Source: Chlorogloea purpurea SAG 13.99
GTDB taxonomy: Bacteria; Cyanobacteriota; Cyanobacteriia; Cyanobacteriales; Microcystaceae
NCBI GenBank assembly: GCA_016903695.1
Contig: JADQBB010000026.1
Span: 1 to 63,010, forward strand
Direction of reading: 5' to 3'
DNA: 63,010 bases
Part shown: positions 25,004 through 34,075 of the stretch, in pieces
Layout: each line of letters starts with the position of its first letter
Numbering within the stretch: the stretch's first letter is position 1
Program-made: the position numbers and the translations under genes
The notes under the pieces: generated by a model
The model's database searches: none
What the model was told of the DNA's origin: nothing
What the model saw: the letters and a program-made list of their open reading frames with translations, nothing else

Positions 25004-25261
25004 GGGATGTTAATCGGGAGGAAAAAGCCCAAAAGCTTACCCTATAAAGGTTTAAAGGGAAAAAAGGGGGGTCAAAAAAAAGGGTTGAGGTTGAAATTTT
25101 TTTTTCATCGAGCATAATGGTTGTAGTGGATAGCGGAACGGAAAATAAAAACGCTCCATAAGTTATGCGGGTACGTTGAAAAAGATAAAGATAATTAAAC
25201 GAGGAGAAGGTCGATCGTTCCGGGTTGAGATCGAGAGGGTAAAAAAAATAGAAGGGAGGGC

Positions 25262-25528
25262 ATGGTAGATGAGTAAGCCGGAGTTGACGGTGGCGAGCAA
25301 TCTGAGCGCATCGTTGTTAAAGGGAGTGTATACACAACACGACGGGAACTTCGATATGAGGTTGGAGACGTTGGAGGAGCCGATCTGCTGGAGGGATTGG
25401 GGAAGACATATCTGGTATCGGAAGAAGAGTACTATCGGCAATACCAGTACAGGTTAACGGATGTTTGTGGTTTATTTTTCTATGTGAGATACTATGTTTT
25501 CAGGCCGGTTACAAAAGCGACCAAGTAA
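25262..25528 (+). pseudogene. Probable decayed gene with overlapping frames
   Basis: Frame 25269-25457 (62 codons, MSKPELTVASNLSASLLKGV) has a good ribosome site (GGGAGGG, 8 nt before the ATG), but the neighbouring frame starting at the ATG at 25262 meets a TAA at once and then reads convincingly to 25528: SERIVVKGSVYTTRRELRYE, then LLEGLGKTYLVSEEEYYRQY and a short hydrophobic stretch. One of the two must be the remnant of the true gene; a single nonsense or frameshift mutation near 25275 would explain it. A 30-codon frame with a TTG start (25176-25268) ends just before. Function unknown. Confidence 0.45.
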
Positions 25529-26255
25529 GTTATGGCGCTTCAATCTTAATTTTGAAGAGGCTCCCGATTCTCAATATTTCGGTTTAATCAGTTATTACAA
25601 GAAGTTACTGATGGAGAAAGGGGGGCGTTTGAGGATGAGAAGGATGATAATGGAAACCTCTTTCAAGTATTGGATGCCGGTAATGATTCCCCTTTCATCG
25701 AGGGATGTGGCGGTAAATGCGGCTATTATATGCGTTCATCAGTTAGAGAAGAAGGTAGATGAGTTATTAGGGGATGCAAAATACGTTCGGGTTTCCGGTT
25801 CGGGCTCCGATAGGGACGGCATGAGAGAGCGAGTATCGCTCGAATACACGATGCAACTAAATAGAGAAGATGAAAACGAAGATTTACTGGGGATTTTTCT
25901 CAAGGAGAGAGGAATGATAAACATGAGCGCGCAAGAGAAAATATTAGAAGCTAGTGATGCGTTCTGGGGTGTTGAGGCATTGAAGGCTTTAAATTATACC
26001 GAGGAGGAGATTAAAAAGAAGAAGGAATATTGTATCGCTCGATTGCGGAAACAGAGTCAATTAATAGGTCGGTTATTTCCAGAAATACGGGAAAGTGATA
26101 TATCAACCGTACCGTTTATGGGGCAGGAAAAAGAAGAGAGACTGGAAGAGAGACCGGAAGTGATATATAGTAGTAGTTTAGAGGAAGAAGTACTAGGCGA
26201 TTCGGATATAGATATGATAATGGATATAGGGGAGAATATGTTGTCCGATCTCTAA
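25494..26255 (+). CDS. Hypothetical protein
   Basis: A protein of up to 253 residues with no recognised domain. Residues 20-110 look folded (WRFNLNFEEAPDSQYFGLIS, then VAVNAAIICVHQLEKKVDEL), residues 140-185 are charged helices, and the last 60 are acidic with EEE/ERLEER runs. The first 10-15 residues overlap the decayed gene before it, so the real start may be later (Met40 region at 25611). Downstream is 240 bp without a gene apart from a 14-codon frame behind AGGAGA (26427-26471). Location beside the transfer region suggests a plasmid function, nothing more. Confidence 0.6.
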   Translation: MFSGRLQKRPSKLWRFNLNFEEAPDSQYFGLISYYKKLLMEKGGRLRMRRMIMETSFKYWMPVMIPLSSRDVAVNAAIICVHQLEKKVDELLGDAKYVRVSGSGSDRDGMRERVSLEYTMQLNREDENEDLLGIFLKERGMINMSAQEKILEASDAFWGVEALKALNYTEEEIKKKKEYCIARLRKQSQLIGRLFPEIRESDISTVPFMGQEKEERLEERPEVIYSSSLEEEVLGDSDIDMIMDIGENMLSDL

Positions 26256-26495
26256 AGTAGAGAATAAGTAAGTAATAAAAGGATGTAATATAATGTAAGT
26301 GAATAGGCTTAATAAATTAGAAGCCAATCAGAAGACAGGATTTAAAGAAAGTAAAAGAAATATTTTCTCGATAAGAACAGAAAATATCTATTATTTTTAA
26401 AAATAATCACAGTAAAAAAAGAGGAGATGAATATGAAAAAACAAGACTTAATATCTGTAATATCACCATAAAAATTAGATGTATATCTAAAAAAT

Positions 26496-27176
26496 TTAGG
26501 ATAGGAAGAAAAGACGAAATTTACGAAGTATGACGGACTCGGTATCGATCTGCTTCGCAGATCCCTTCGGGTGCAAGTCCGTTACGAGAGGGGATAGCAT
26601 CGAAAGAGCGGAGATAGCCCCCCGCACCTGCTCCGGCCTCACCTCCAAATACTTCTGCAACTGACCGAGATTCCGATGGCCGCTCACCTCCTGAATGATC
26701 CGCAACGGGATTCCCGAATTACTGAGGTGGGTCAGGGCCGATCTTCGGAAGCTGTGGGTCGAAACCCCATCGACGTTAATTCGCTCGCAAGCCTTCCTCA
26801 ATATCCTCCCGACACTATCGGTATCGATCGATCGATCGATTTCCCGACCGGGGAACAGGTGCAGGTCTCCCGCATCCTCGAAATAATCCGCCAGCATTTT
26901 CCTCAAATCTTCGGCTACCGGAATCGATCGTGTGGCGAGTTTACCCTTGGTATTAGCCTTCCGAAAAACCATTTCGGGTCTGACGTTACCGGAGCGATCG
27001 TATATATCGATCGAGTACAGGGTACAGGCTTCCTTGACCCGGCAAGCCGTGAATAACATCACGGCGAATAAGGTTCTGTCTCTCCGGTTGGTGAGTCCGA
27101 TCGTGAAAAGCGATTCCAGTTCTTCAGGGGTGAATACTTTAGCCTGCCCGTGTCGGTTTATTTTCATAGCCGTCAC
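26496..27176 (-). CDS. Tyrosine recombinase (integrase), catalytic domain type
   Basis: A 226-residue phage-integrase-type recombinase that consists almost wholly of the catalytic domain: Arg in ACRVKEA (about residue 46), HSFRR with the second Arg, GHRNL histidine and the nucleophile Tyr in LQKYLEV. The N-terminal core-binding domain is missing or very short, a form common on cyanobacterial plasmids. Family role is strand exchange between short crossover sites, for resolving plasmid multimers or moving cassettes. No att pair was identified. The C-terminal 25 residues after PLVTDLHP look unrelated to the fold and may be junk from a displaced stop. Confidence 0.88.
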   Translation of the reverse strand: MTAMKINRHGQAKVFTPEELESLFTIGLTNRRDRTLFAVMLFTACRVKEACTLYSIDIYDRSGNVRPEMVFRKANTKGKLATRSIPVAEDLRKMLADYFEDAGDLHLFPGREIDRSIDTDSVGRILRKACERINVDGVSTHSFRRSALTHLSNSGIPLRIIQEVSGHRNLGQLQKYLEVRPEQVRGAISALSMLSPLVTDLHPKGSAKQIDTESVILRKFRLFFLS

Positions 27177-27493
27177 TTATATATATCTATTAATTAAATG
27201 TTGAACGGGAGATCGAGTCAATAGAGAGTGGGCGCTTATATGAGTGGATATACTCATAACCTAATCGGTTTTATTGTTTATTTTAATTTTTCTACTGGTG
27301 TTAATTTTGTATTTCTCGTTTCGGAACCAAATTTTTATCTATACGATTAATACTTTCAAAACATCGGAATTTGCGTGTTTCAGAACCCTTATGAGTGCTA
27401 AAATAATCTTAGTTAAGGCAAGCTTGGTATATATAGCTAACCTTTTATTTAATGGTAAATCAATTTTAAAAGTAGAATATCCAGGTGACATTA

Positions 27494-27736
27494 ATGAATC
27501 AACAGCAAATTGAAGAAATGCTCGAATGGTTTTATGAAAACTATGAAGATCCAGCAGAAGCAGTCCCTTATGACACTGGTGAAGGCGGATATCAATATTA
27601 CAATGGTGCCCCTTATGATCCAATGGAAGTTTTGATGGAAAATTTTCCAGACGTTCCTTCTGATGAGATTGAATTTGTAGCTCATCAAATTTATGGTGAG
27701 AGAGGTTCTGAATTCGTTAAAGTAGGAGAATATTAA
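27494..27736 (+). CDS. Small conserved-looking acidic protein
   Basis: An 80-residue protein begun at the ATG at 27494, which follows AGGTGA by 6 nt (the frame is open from 27485). Its pattern WFYENYEDPAEAVPYD, GGYQYY, GAPYDP and FPDVPSDEIEFVAHQI looks like a conserved stand-alone domain; I believe similar sequences exist as N-terminal modules of unrelated bacterial proteins but cannot name the family. It is 11 nt upstream of the next gene, so the two should be co-transcribed. A regulatory or inhibitor role toward the neighbour is possible. Confidence 0.6.
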   Translation: MNQQQIEEMLEWFYENYEDPAEAVPYDTGEGGYQYYNGAPYDPMEVLMENFPDVPSDEIEFVAHQIYGERGSEFVKVGEY

Positions 27737-27747
27737 GTAATTTATTA

Positions 27748-28611
27748 ATGATCATGAGAAGTTATCAAGAACTTTGCAATCTTTTTAGTAAATTAAACAT
27801 TGACTATTCACAGCCTGGTTTCTACGATCATCCAAGCTTTCTTAAATCTGAGAAAGAAGATAAATACTTTCTCGAAAACTATGCAGACTTTGTATTGGCT
27901 AAAAAATATGATACAGATTACCTTTCTACTGCCAAAAAGGTTGTCACCAATTTTGCTACATTTCTTTACTCTGAATTAGAAAAAGATGGCTTATTAGGAG
28001 CCTGTTTGGATCTTTCAATGGCAATGTCTAAAATGCTCGATAAAGAAAATATATGGAATTTTGTAAGCAAAGGAAATCTTACTATAAAATTTCATCCAGA
28101 AGTTCCTCTTCCTGCTGAAGATCAAATAGCTTATTTCCCAAGTATTACTCCTTATGCTAATATTGGACATGCTTGGTTGTATGCGCCGCCTTTTTCAATA
28201 GTTGATTTGACTATATCTTCACAAAAACTTAATAATTTACAAAAACAATGCCTTCCTAAGCTAATACTAAGAGAAGAAGTTCCTACTAAAATTTCTTTGC
28301 GTGATATTACCTTAGAAGATGTAGTTCATCATGACGCTCCTTCTTTTGCAGATTTAAGCCAATTACGTACTTTCTCTGGTTTACCTATTAAAAATATAGA
28401 TTCTTTGCTAGAGGCAAACGGGGGAGGAGGACTAATAGAAAGAATAAATAAATATGGAGCGTTTCAAGTTAAATACGATTCTGCAACCTTAAAATACATA
28501 AGTAACGGAGTAACAGCAGGCGATATGCCTTTGGAAAAAATCAGTAATATAACACTGGGGGACAAATCTCCAAATGAACTATACAAGAAATATTGCGAAC
28601 TATACAAATAA
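27748..28611 (+). CDS. Putative transglutaminase/papain-fold protein
   Basis: A 287-residue protein of unknown family. It shows a candidate Cys-His-Asp triad in the order and spacing of transglutaminase-like enzymes: Cys86 in LGACLDLSMA at the start of a helix, His141 in IGHAWLY and Asp153 in SIVDLTI. That order (Cys helix, then His and Asp on neighbouring strands) is what suggests protease, acyltransferase or deamidase activity. Residues 160-287 are a separate helical region with a glycine run (ANGGGGLIERI). Met3 is an alternative start. First large gene in a run of four genes of unknown function, and a possible effector of it. Confidence 0.5.
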   Translation: MIMRSYQELCNLFSKLNIDYSQPGFYDHPSFLKSEKEDKYFLENYADFVLAKKYDTDYLSTAKKVVTNFATFLYSELEKDGLLGACLDLSMAMSKMLDKENIWNFVSKGNLTIKFHPEVPLPAEDQIAYFPSITPYANIGHAWLYAPPFSIVDLTISSQKLNNLQKQCLPKLILREEVPTKISLRDITLEDVVHHDAPSFADLSQLRTFSGLPIKNIDSLLEANGGGGLIERINKYGAFQVKYDSATLKYISNGVTAGDMPLEKISNITLGDKSPNELYKKYCELYK

Positions 28612-28640
28612 ACCTTTTTAAAATTCGGAAGTCTATTAAT

Positions 28641-29516
28641 ATGTCAAAGTTGCCAGATGAAAATTTCAAAAACGTGAAGACAAGTGAAAAAATTGCCGAC
28701 TTGATGGAGGGACTATGTAGCGATGAAATAAAAACGGAATTGACCGCAGGACGGAGTCTGACAGATGATCAAAATAAAGAGTGGAAAAAAATTAGGGAGC
28801 TTCGATCGTTGCTGGCAGAAGAATGGCGTTGTCGCCATGTAGACAAAAATCATGTCTACCCGATCGATAATGCCCGAGATCGTTCGGTAATAAGTAAGGA
28901 CGAAGCAAACTTACTAAATGAAATGATCGTCGAGATCGAGAAGCGATGGGAACGGATTCAGGTTGTTGACCCCCTCTTAAGACAGAACTACGCACCTATA
29001 CTTGGTAAGGCTCATGATTCTTTTTCCCAAGCCTCGCTAGGAGTCCGGTTTTCTTGGGGGAAGTTCCCTCTCTTATATCCTTTTAAAACCGATTTGGATC
29101 TCTTCGCCCAAACACTCAAGGAAGATGTTTACGATGTTTTTTCTCCTTGTCTAGAACCTTACATTGAGCTTCCGATCGAAAAATCCCGGGACTATCTCGA
29201 TAGTCTCGTCAAATTACCCTCATTAAATGCCGCAAGGGGAGAGGACGAGATTACAGATTTAAAAAAGATATTAAAAATATCGGGATTGGGAGTGGGTGAA
29301 CCCTACATTACCGACTGGAGGTTTCTAGTCATTTTCACCTGTCTTCTCCCTGAATTTAAAACTCTTATCGGAGATCAGTTAATTAGCTACGATAACTCAT
29401 ATCAAAAATGTTTGCGGTTAGGGATTAAGTTAAGTAAGCAGAGACGGAGTAAGAGTAAAAGGTGGCTCAACGGTGTATTAGCTTACGGTACGGAAAAAGG
29501 AGGCGTATACCGTTAA
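28641..29516 (+). CDS. Hypothetical protein in the unknown gene run
   Basis: A 291-residue protein if started at the ATG at 28641 (MSKLPDENFKNVKTS); the frame overlaps the previous gene if started at 28593. It is mostly helical (SDEIKTELTAG, then LTDDQNKEWKKIRELRSLLA) with a more conserved-looking central part (HVDKNHVYPIDNARDRSVIS, then GVRFSWGKFPLLYPFKTDLD) and a basic C-terminus (KQRRSKSKRW). No catalytic motif recognised. It lies 29 nt after the transglutaminase-like gene and 93 nt before the nuclease-like gene, consistent with one operon. Confidence 0.6.
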   Translation: MSKLPDENFKNVKTSEKIADLMEGLCSDEIKTELTAGRSLTDDQNKEWKKIRELRSLLAEEWRCRHVDKNHVYPIDNARDRSVISKDEANLLNEMIVEIEKRWERIQVVDPLLRQNYAPILGKAHDSFSQASLGVRFSWGKFPLLYPFKTDLDLFAQTLKEDVYDVFSPCLEPYIELPIEKSRDYLDSLVKLPSLNAARGEDEITDLKKILKISGLGVGEPYITDWRFLVIFTCLLPEFKTLIGDQLISYDNSYQKCLRLGIKLSKQRRSKSKRWLNGVLAYGTEKGGVYR

Positions 29517-29609
29517 CTTTACAAATCTTCATATCTGGATCGTTTTTGAGATTTGAGCGATCAGTCGTCGTACCGTAAGTCTTAATCGCTTAATTATCCA
29601 AGATAGTTT

Positions 29610-32051
29610 ATGCCTACCTCGAACAGCGTCAAATATCGTTTCGCCCTCAACGATCGGGGGGAGATTGTAGATATTAATTCATTGTCGAAATCGGAAAAGA
29701 AAAAAAAAGATAAATTCACCTGCGTGAGTTGCGGGCGGGTCTTATATGCCGTGATGCCAAAAAAACGGCAGAAACATTTCCGGCATGAATCCGATGCAGC
29801 GGAATTTGAGTGTAATTGGGAAACCTACCTACATAAACTGGCAAAACAAGTTTTTGAGGAGACCTATCGCAGTTGCCAGTCGCTAGGAATTCCTTTCTAT
29901 GTCGAATTCGAGCGTATAAGTTGTAATCACTTTAAAAACTATGGGGAAAACTGTAAACTTAAAGACCCGAATCCGATAAAGTGCGACATTACCGAAACCT
30001 TTACGGAAATCTCAATAGAAAAAAAAGTGGGCGAGTTCAGACCGGATATCTTACTTCGTTCGGGTGACGGTCACGACCATCTTTTTATCGAGATGGTCGT
30101 GACTCATAAGTCAAGTGAAAAAAAGCGATCATCGGATTATAAAATAATCGAGTTATATATAGAAAATCAGTCAGATATATCAAATATCCGTAATCATTAT
30201 CTCAAGGAGTGTGAAAAGATAAATTTTTTCAACTTCCCCGTCGATGAATACGATTATTGCGGAGGTGATTGTCAGGGTAAATATTTGGACTATAGCTTAT
30301 GCGAACAAGCTCAAAAGGCTTTTTGCGAGACTTATTCAAAATGCTATCAGCAAAAAAGACCCTTCCTTATTCAGTTCAGCCGGCTTATTACCTGCAATCA
30401 TTACTTCAATATCGATGAATCGTTTAAAAAATGTGATTTAGGAAAGAAGGTTAGAGATTACGACCTTACGAGATTTTACGGCAAGAACATATTCAATCAT
30501 GAACGAGTAGATACTAACCTCTGGTTACAATCCCCTAAAGGAGATAAGCTTTTCATAGAGATAATAGCTAATTGCCCGAATCTACTTCTACGAGATAATA
30601 ACTTGGAGCAAAATAATTCTACAGAGAGAAAAATTCAAATATATATCCAAGACAAATCTGACATTGAAATTATTAAGAAAGGTAAATTGCGAGAAAGTAA
30701 TAGGATTAAGTTTTTAAACTTCTCCCGACACTACGAAAAAGATACTTGTGAGGGGGATTGTGAATACGAGCAGGCAACTCAGAATGATTGTAAATACAAT
30801 GTTTTCATAGTATATAAAAGCGGTAAAGCCATTTTACTAACCGACCTAACGTTTGATGAGGTAAAAGACAAAAAAAGCAAAAATCCTCTTAAATTTGAAT
30901 ATATAGCTAGGTCGGAGCTTACAGATAAATATTCTAGCGATATAGATGAAACTCTTGAAAAAGAATTATATATCAAAAAAGTAATACAATCTTATTCTGA
31001 AAAAATCAAAATCAAGAACTGTTATTTATGTAGATACCACGCCAGCAATAAATATAATTACTATAGTGATGGAGCTATATTCTGTAAGTTTTTAAAAGAA
31101 ACGGGCAAATCTACTATGGCGGCGGAATGTGACTGTTACCGTCCCGATGAGAAAGCTTTTCCCACCCCGGACACACCGCACAGAATAACTCTTACACCGC
31201 AACGCGGATCTCATCTGTATCGTGCGTCTGGAGGAGCCGTTATTGAATCGGAAAGTAAGAAGCCTAGTTTTAAATCGCCCACTTCTTCTTTAACTAACGG
31301 TAGCCAAAACCAAATGCAGACGGAAGAAGATCTACTTTCACTTTCACCCCCCGACTGGGAAACATTGAGCAAGCGTAAAGCCAATATCATAGCTCAAAGT
31401 ATATCCTCAGAAGTAGAAAACTATATTGTTCCTAAAATGACGGTTTATCCACAAAATGATGGAGCAGATTTAGAAACAATATCGAAATCTTTTAATGTTA
31501 ATCGTACTCCCAATATATTTAATCGTACTCCTAATAGAGAGCTAATACCAGAGGAATTACAACAGACTTGGAAATATATTCTGGCTCATTTGCCTGAAGA
31601 ATCTCTCAACGGTGTTCAACAACATACTGCCTTAAAATACTATGACGAGAGTGAGGGAGAAATGATAATTCAAGTTTTTTATTACCCTCCGAGTATGGAC
31701 GAACACCTCCAAGCTTTTAGCGATACCTGCGGGAAATGCTTGTCAAATTCATCTCTTAAAATATTTGCGGAGATATATGACGATAACCTAACCAATTTTT
31801 GGGAGCGCATAGTTCAAATACTCCCGGTCGATGTACGGGAATTTTTTCAAAAATATACCGTTTTGAGACAATACTCGGAAGAAAATTTAGAATTGACAAT
31901 CATGCTCTACGATAACTTTGATTTTGATCGAGACATCATTGATATTTACACCGACGCTCTGCTAGAACAGTGTAAATTACTTTTTAATACCGAAGACGTA
32001 CTGATAAAGATAAAATTTTTAGACAACGATATAATCCTTCAATACCCATAA
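29610..32051 (+). CDS. CoiA-like nuclease with duplicated modules
   Basis: An 813-residue multidomain protein. Residues 36-80 are a zinc-ribbon/HTH lead-in (Cys38, Cys41, HFRHE at 56-60) as in CoiA-like proteins, and RPDILL (Asp146) with FIEMVV (Glu161) forms a PD-(D/E)XK nuclease-type active site. A second module follows (CNHYF, then HERVDTNLWL and LFIEIIANC, about residues 265-330) in which the first aspartate region is changed, so it is probably inactive. Residues 470-515 form another Cys-rich knuckle (CYLCRY...CDCYR). The last 200 residues hold two similar units starting with W-x2-I-x2-L-P (WKYILAHLP and WERIVQILP), recalling DnaA-domain-I-like folds. A defence or DNA-processing role is likely. 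Confidence 0.65.
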   Translation: MPTSNSVKYRFALNDRGEIVDINSLSKSEKKKKDKFTCVSCGRVLYAVMPKKRQKHFRHESDAAEFECNWETYLHKLAKQVFEETYRSCQSLGIPFYVEFERISCNHFKNYGENCKLKDPNPIKCDITETFTEISIEKKVGEFRPDILLRSGDGHDHLFIEMVVTHKSSEKKRSSDYKIIELYIENQSDISNIRNHYLKECEKINFFNFPVDEYDYCGGDCQGKYLDYSLCEQAQKAFCETYSKCYQQKRPFLIQFSRLITCNHYFNIDESFKKCDLGKKVRDYDLTRFYGKNIFNHERVDTNLWLQSPKGDKLFIEIIANCPNLLLRDNNLEQNNSTERKIQIYIQDKSDIEIIKKGKLRESNRIKFLNFSRHYEKDTCEGDCEYEQATQNDCKYNVFIVYKSGKAILLTDLTFDEVKDKKSKNPLKFEYIARSELTDKYSSDIDETLEKELYIKKVIQSYSEKIKIKNCYLCRYHASNKYNYYSDGAIFCKFLKETGKSTMAAECDCYRPDEKAFPTPDTPHRITLTPQRGSHLYRASGGAVIESESKKPSFKSPTSSLTNGSQNQMQTEEDLLSLSPPDWETLSKRKANIIAQSISSEVENYIVPKMTVYPQNDGADLETISKSFNVNRTPNIFNRTPNRELIPEELQQTWKYILAHLPEESLNGVQQHTALKYYDESEGEMIIQVFYYPPSMDEHLQAFSDTCGKCLSNSSLKIFAEIYDDNLTNFWERIVQILPVDVREFFQKYTVLRQYSEENLELTIMLYDNFDFDRDIIDIYTDALLEQCKLLFNTEDVLIKIKFLDNDIILQYP

Positions 32052-32171
32052 AAGATAAAATAATTATGGTATTAAGGTATTAAAAGATGCTAAGCCGCTC
32101 TTCAAAAACGGGGTTTATATTTCATTTTTAGGGTTAATGTTCGAGAAAGGAACGGGAAAAGATAGCGCGGT

Positions 32172-33572
32172 ATGCCTAAGAGAATTAGCGATGTGTTTCA
32201 TATCAAACCCAGTGTGCTTAGAGAGCAAAACGTTTTTAACGGCTTCATTGATATAGATTCCGAGTTTTATGTAGATCCGAGGTTGCTATTAAAAACGTCT
32301 GCCCCCGAACTGAAATTCTCTCACGAGAAGCTCATGAGTTATTTTAACGATGCACTCAAGGCGGCCTACCGCTTCGTCGAGTCCCCGAACGTAAAGAAGA
32401 TAAAAATCATCGAGAGCGGTTTGCATTTTTCGGAGATACCCCTCGCAGGATTGGGTTATTCGCAGAACCATACGGGAGGTAAAGGTATCGGGAACGTACT
32501 GGCAAAGCAATTGTGCACTACGCTCATTGAAATCGTAAGTAAGGGAGTATTAGACCCGGCCATCTTTGAATTAATGGGAGTATTCGAGCCAGGTATGGGT
32601 GCGGACAGGATCAGCGACATGATAATTCATATACTGCTTTCCGACATAGCCCAATTTTCTAGTAGAGTCGCCAAGAGCCTGAATCTACCGACATCGGGGC
32701 GGACAGAAATCGCCAGCTATTCTTTTAAAGACTTACCTCGCTATTCAAATCGGGGAATCCTTTTTGTTCCCGAAGACATACTTACGAAACTACCCGTCGC
32801 TTACTCGTTAGACAGGATGGACTCTATATTATTCGGTAACGAAGCTCTTAGAAGAGATTTTAACAATATGATCCAAGAATCATGGAGACATTCTCCGACG
32901 TGGAAGAAATATCAGAAAAAGAAGAGTTTGATTAAGGAATTCTTGATGAAAAATCCAGAATTGATAGGTAAGGTAATCTCCCAATACGAGAATCAGCGGG
33001 CCTACCCTTACAATTTCGCAACCGATCCGAAAGACGAGTTCACTTGGCACTCCAATGCGCGGCAATACGCAACACGATTCCCGCTCTTCCTCAAAGATGT
33101 CCAGGAAGATATTTCCAAAGTTGACATGGCAAACATTATAGCGGCTCACTTTCAGAAGATGGTTAAAGAAGGATTATGGGCTGAGTTTCATCAAGGACGG
33201 GCGCTAGAACCTAAACCGGAGAAGATCGGACAGTTGATACTACTTGAGCTACTCGAACTGTACGCGGAAGGTAGCAATCTATCCATCCGCTACGATACCG
33301 ATCGCAAGACGATAGACATACATCGCAGAGGGCCATCCGGTCAAGTTTCATTATGGATTGAAATTACGTTAAAATTCACCTCCACCAGAGGGATTTGCTC
33401 CGATTACCAGAAATTTCTTGATAGGATGAAAACTCTATCACCTTCCTATTACTGCCCCTATTTCCTCATAGTAACTAGCCGAGGGCTTGACAATTTAGAG
33501 GAGATTAAGAAGCTAAATTCCAATCACAATAAAAATAATAATTTTAAGCTGTTCCTGATCGAGAAGAGGTAG
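32172..33572 (+). CDS. Large hypothetical protein, possible defence component
   Basis: A 466-residue protein. It opens with ISDVFHIKPSVLREQNVFNG and FIDIDSEFYVDPRLLL, a striking motif I feel belongs to a conserved family found near restriction and defence genes, though I cannot name it. The middle is helical (QESWRHSPTWKKYQKKKSLI). Near the C-terminus IDIHRRGPSGQVSLWIEITL followed by basic and aromatic residues could be the D-(x)n-E-x-T/K core of a degenerate restriction-endonuclease fold. It is 120 nt downstream of the CoiA-like gene and ends the co-directional run. Function unknown. Confidence 0.55.
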   Translation: MPKRISDVFHIKPSVLREQNVFNGFIDIDSEFYVDPRLLLKTSAPELKFSHEKLMSYFNDALKAAYRFVESPNVKKIKIIESGLHFSEIPLAGLGYSQNHTGGKGIGNVLAKQLCTTLIEIVSKGVLDPAIFELMGVFEPGMGADRISDMIIHILLSDIAQFSSRVAKSLNLPTSGRTEIASYSFKDLPRYSNRGILFVPEDILTKLPVAYSLDRMDSILFGNEALRRDFNNMIQESWRHSPTWKKYQKKKSLIKEFLMKNPELIGKVISQYENQRAYPYNFATDPKDEFTWHSNARQYATRFPLFLKDVQEDISKVDMANIIAAHFQKMVKEGLWAEFHQGRALEPKPEKIGQLILLELLELYAEGSNLSIRYDTDRKTIDIHRRGPSGQVSLWIEITLKFTSTRGICSDYQKFLDRMKTLSPSYYCPYFLIVTSRGLDNLEEIKKLNSNHNKNNNFKLFLIEKR

Positions 33573-33811
33573 CGGTACGTAAAACCGCTAGGGAGAAAAA
33601 CGGGGCTTAGATAGAATTAATAATATAAAGCAAAATTCCCTAACTTTGCCCCCGTAGGCATAAAACAATTATTGTATTAAGATATTAGACGATAGGAGAA
33701 TTCACCCGATCTAGGGGTGAAATGAGCAACCAGACAGGAAGTTACGCGCTTGGATTTGAAGTAATAGGTTCCAGCAACTAGGGGCAATATCGGGTTGCAG
33801 AAACTTTTTGT
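33573..33811. other. Noncoding stretch with relic repeats
   Basis: Contains a partial copy (33714-33752) of the 103-bp dispersed repeat and, next to it (33761-33787), a relic resembling the terminal repeat of the 344-bp element at 53431 (GGTTCCAGCAACTAGGGGCA). No gene. Confidence 0.5.
33714..33752 (+). repeat. Partial copy of the dispersed 103-bp repeat
   Basis: GGGGTGAAATGAGCAACCAG and AGGAAGTTACGC correspond to the first 40 bp of the copy at 9680-9782 with several changes; the remainder is missing. Confidence 0.6.
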
Positions 33812-34075
33812 TTAAACTACTCCAGAATTTTCAAGATATTCTAAACCTTTTGAAGTTATCCCTCTACAAAAAGTCCGATAACTACCGTAAGCATCTTTTT
33901 GAGGAGCAGGTCTACTTATCAAATATCCTTCATCAACTAACATTTTTGTACAATCAGCTATCTCTTTACTCAAATATCCTTTTATTAATAATCGTAAGCT
34001 AGGCCCAGCATCTATATCTTCATATTCACAATCTTTTAAAGCTTCAAGAATTGAATATTTTAGGTTTTCATCCAT
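33812..34075 (-). CDS. Small winged-helix (DUF2513-like) protein
   Basis: An 87-residue protein with the pattern ILEALKDCEYEDIDA, LIKGYLSKEIADCTKMLVDE, GYLISRPAP and ITSKGLEYLEN, which reads as a single winged-helix domain of the DUF2513 type common in phages and mobile elements. In that family the function is not settled; DNA binding is assumed. It is alone, convergent with the unknown gene run, and no operator is obvious. Confidence 0.65.
   Translation of the reverse strand: MDENLKYSILEALKDCEYEDIDAGPSLRLLIKGYLSKEIADCTKMLVDEGYLISRPAPQKDAYGSYRTFCRGITSKGLEYLENSGVV

Noticed and set aside
25163..25441. 92-codon minus-strand ORF
   Set aside because: Antisense to the better supported plus-strand frames, with composition of a shadow frame.
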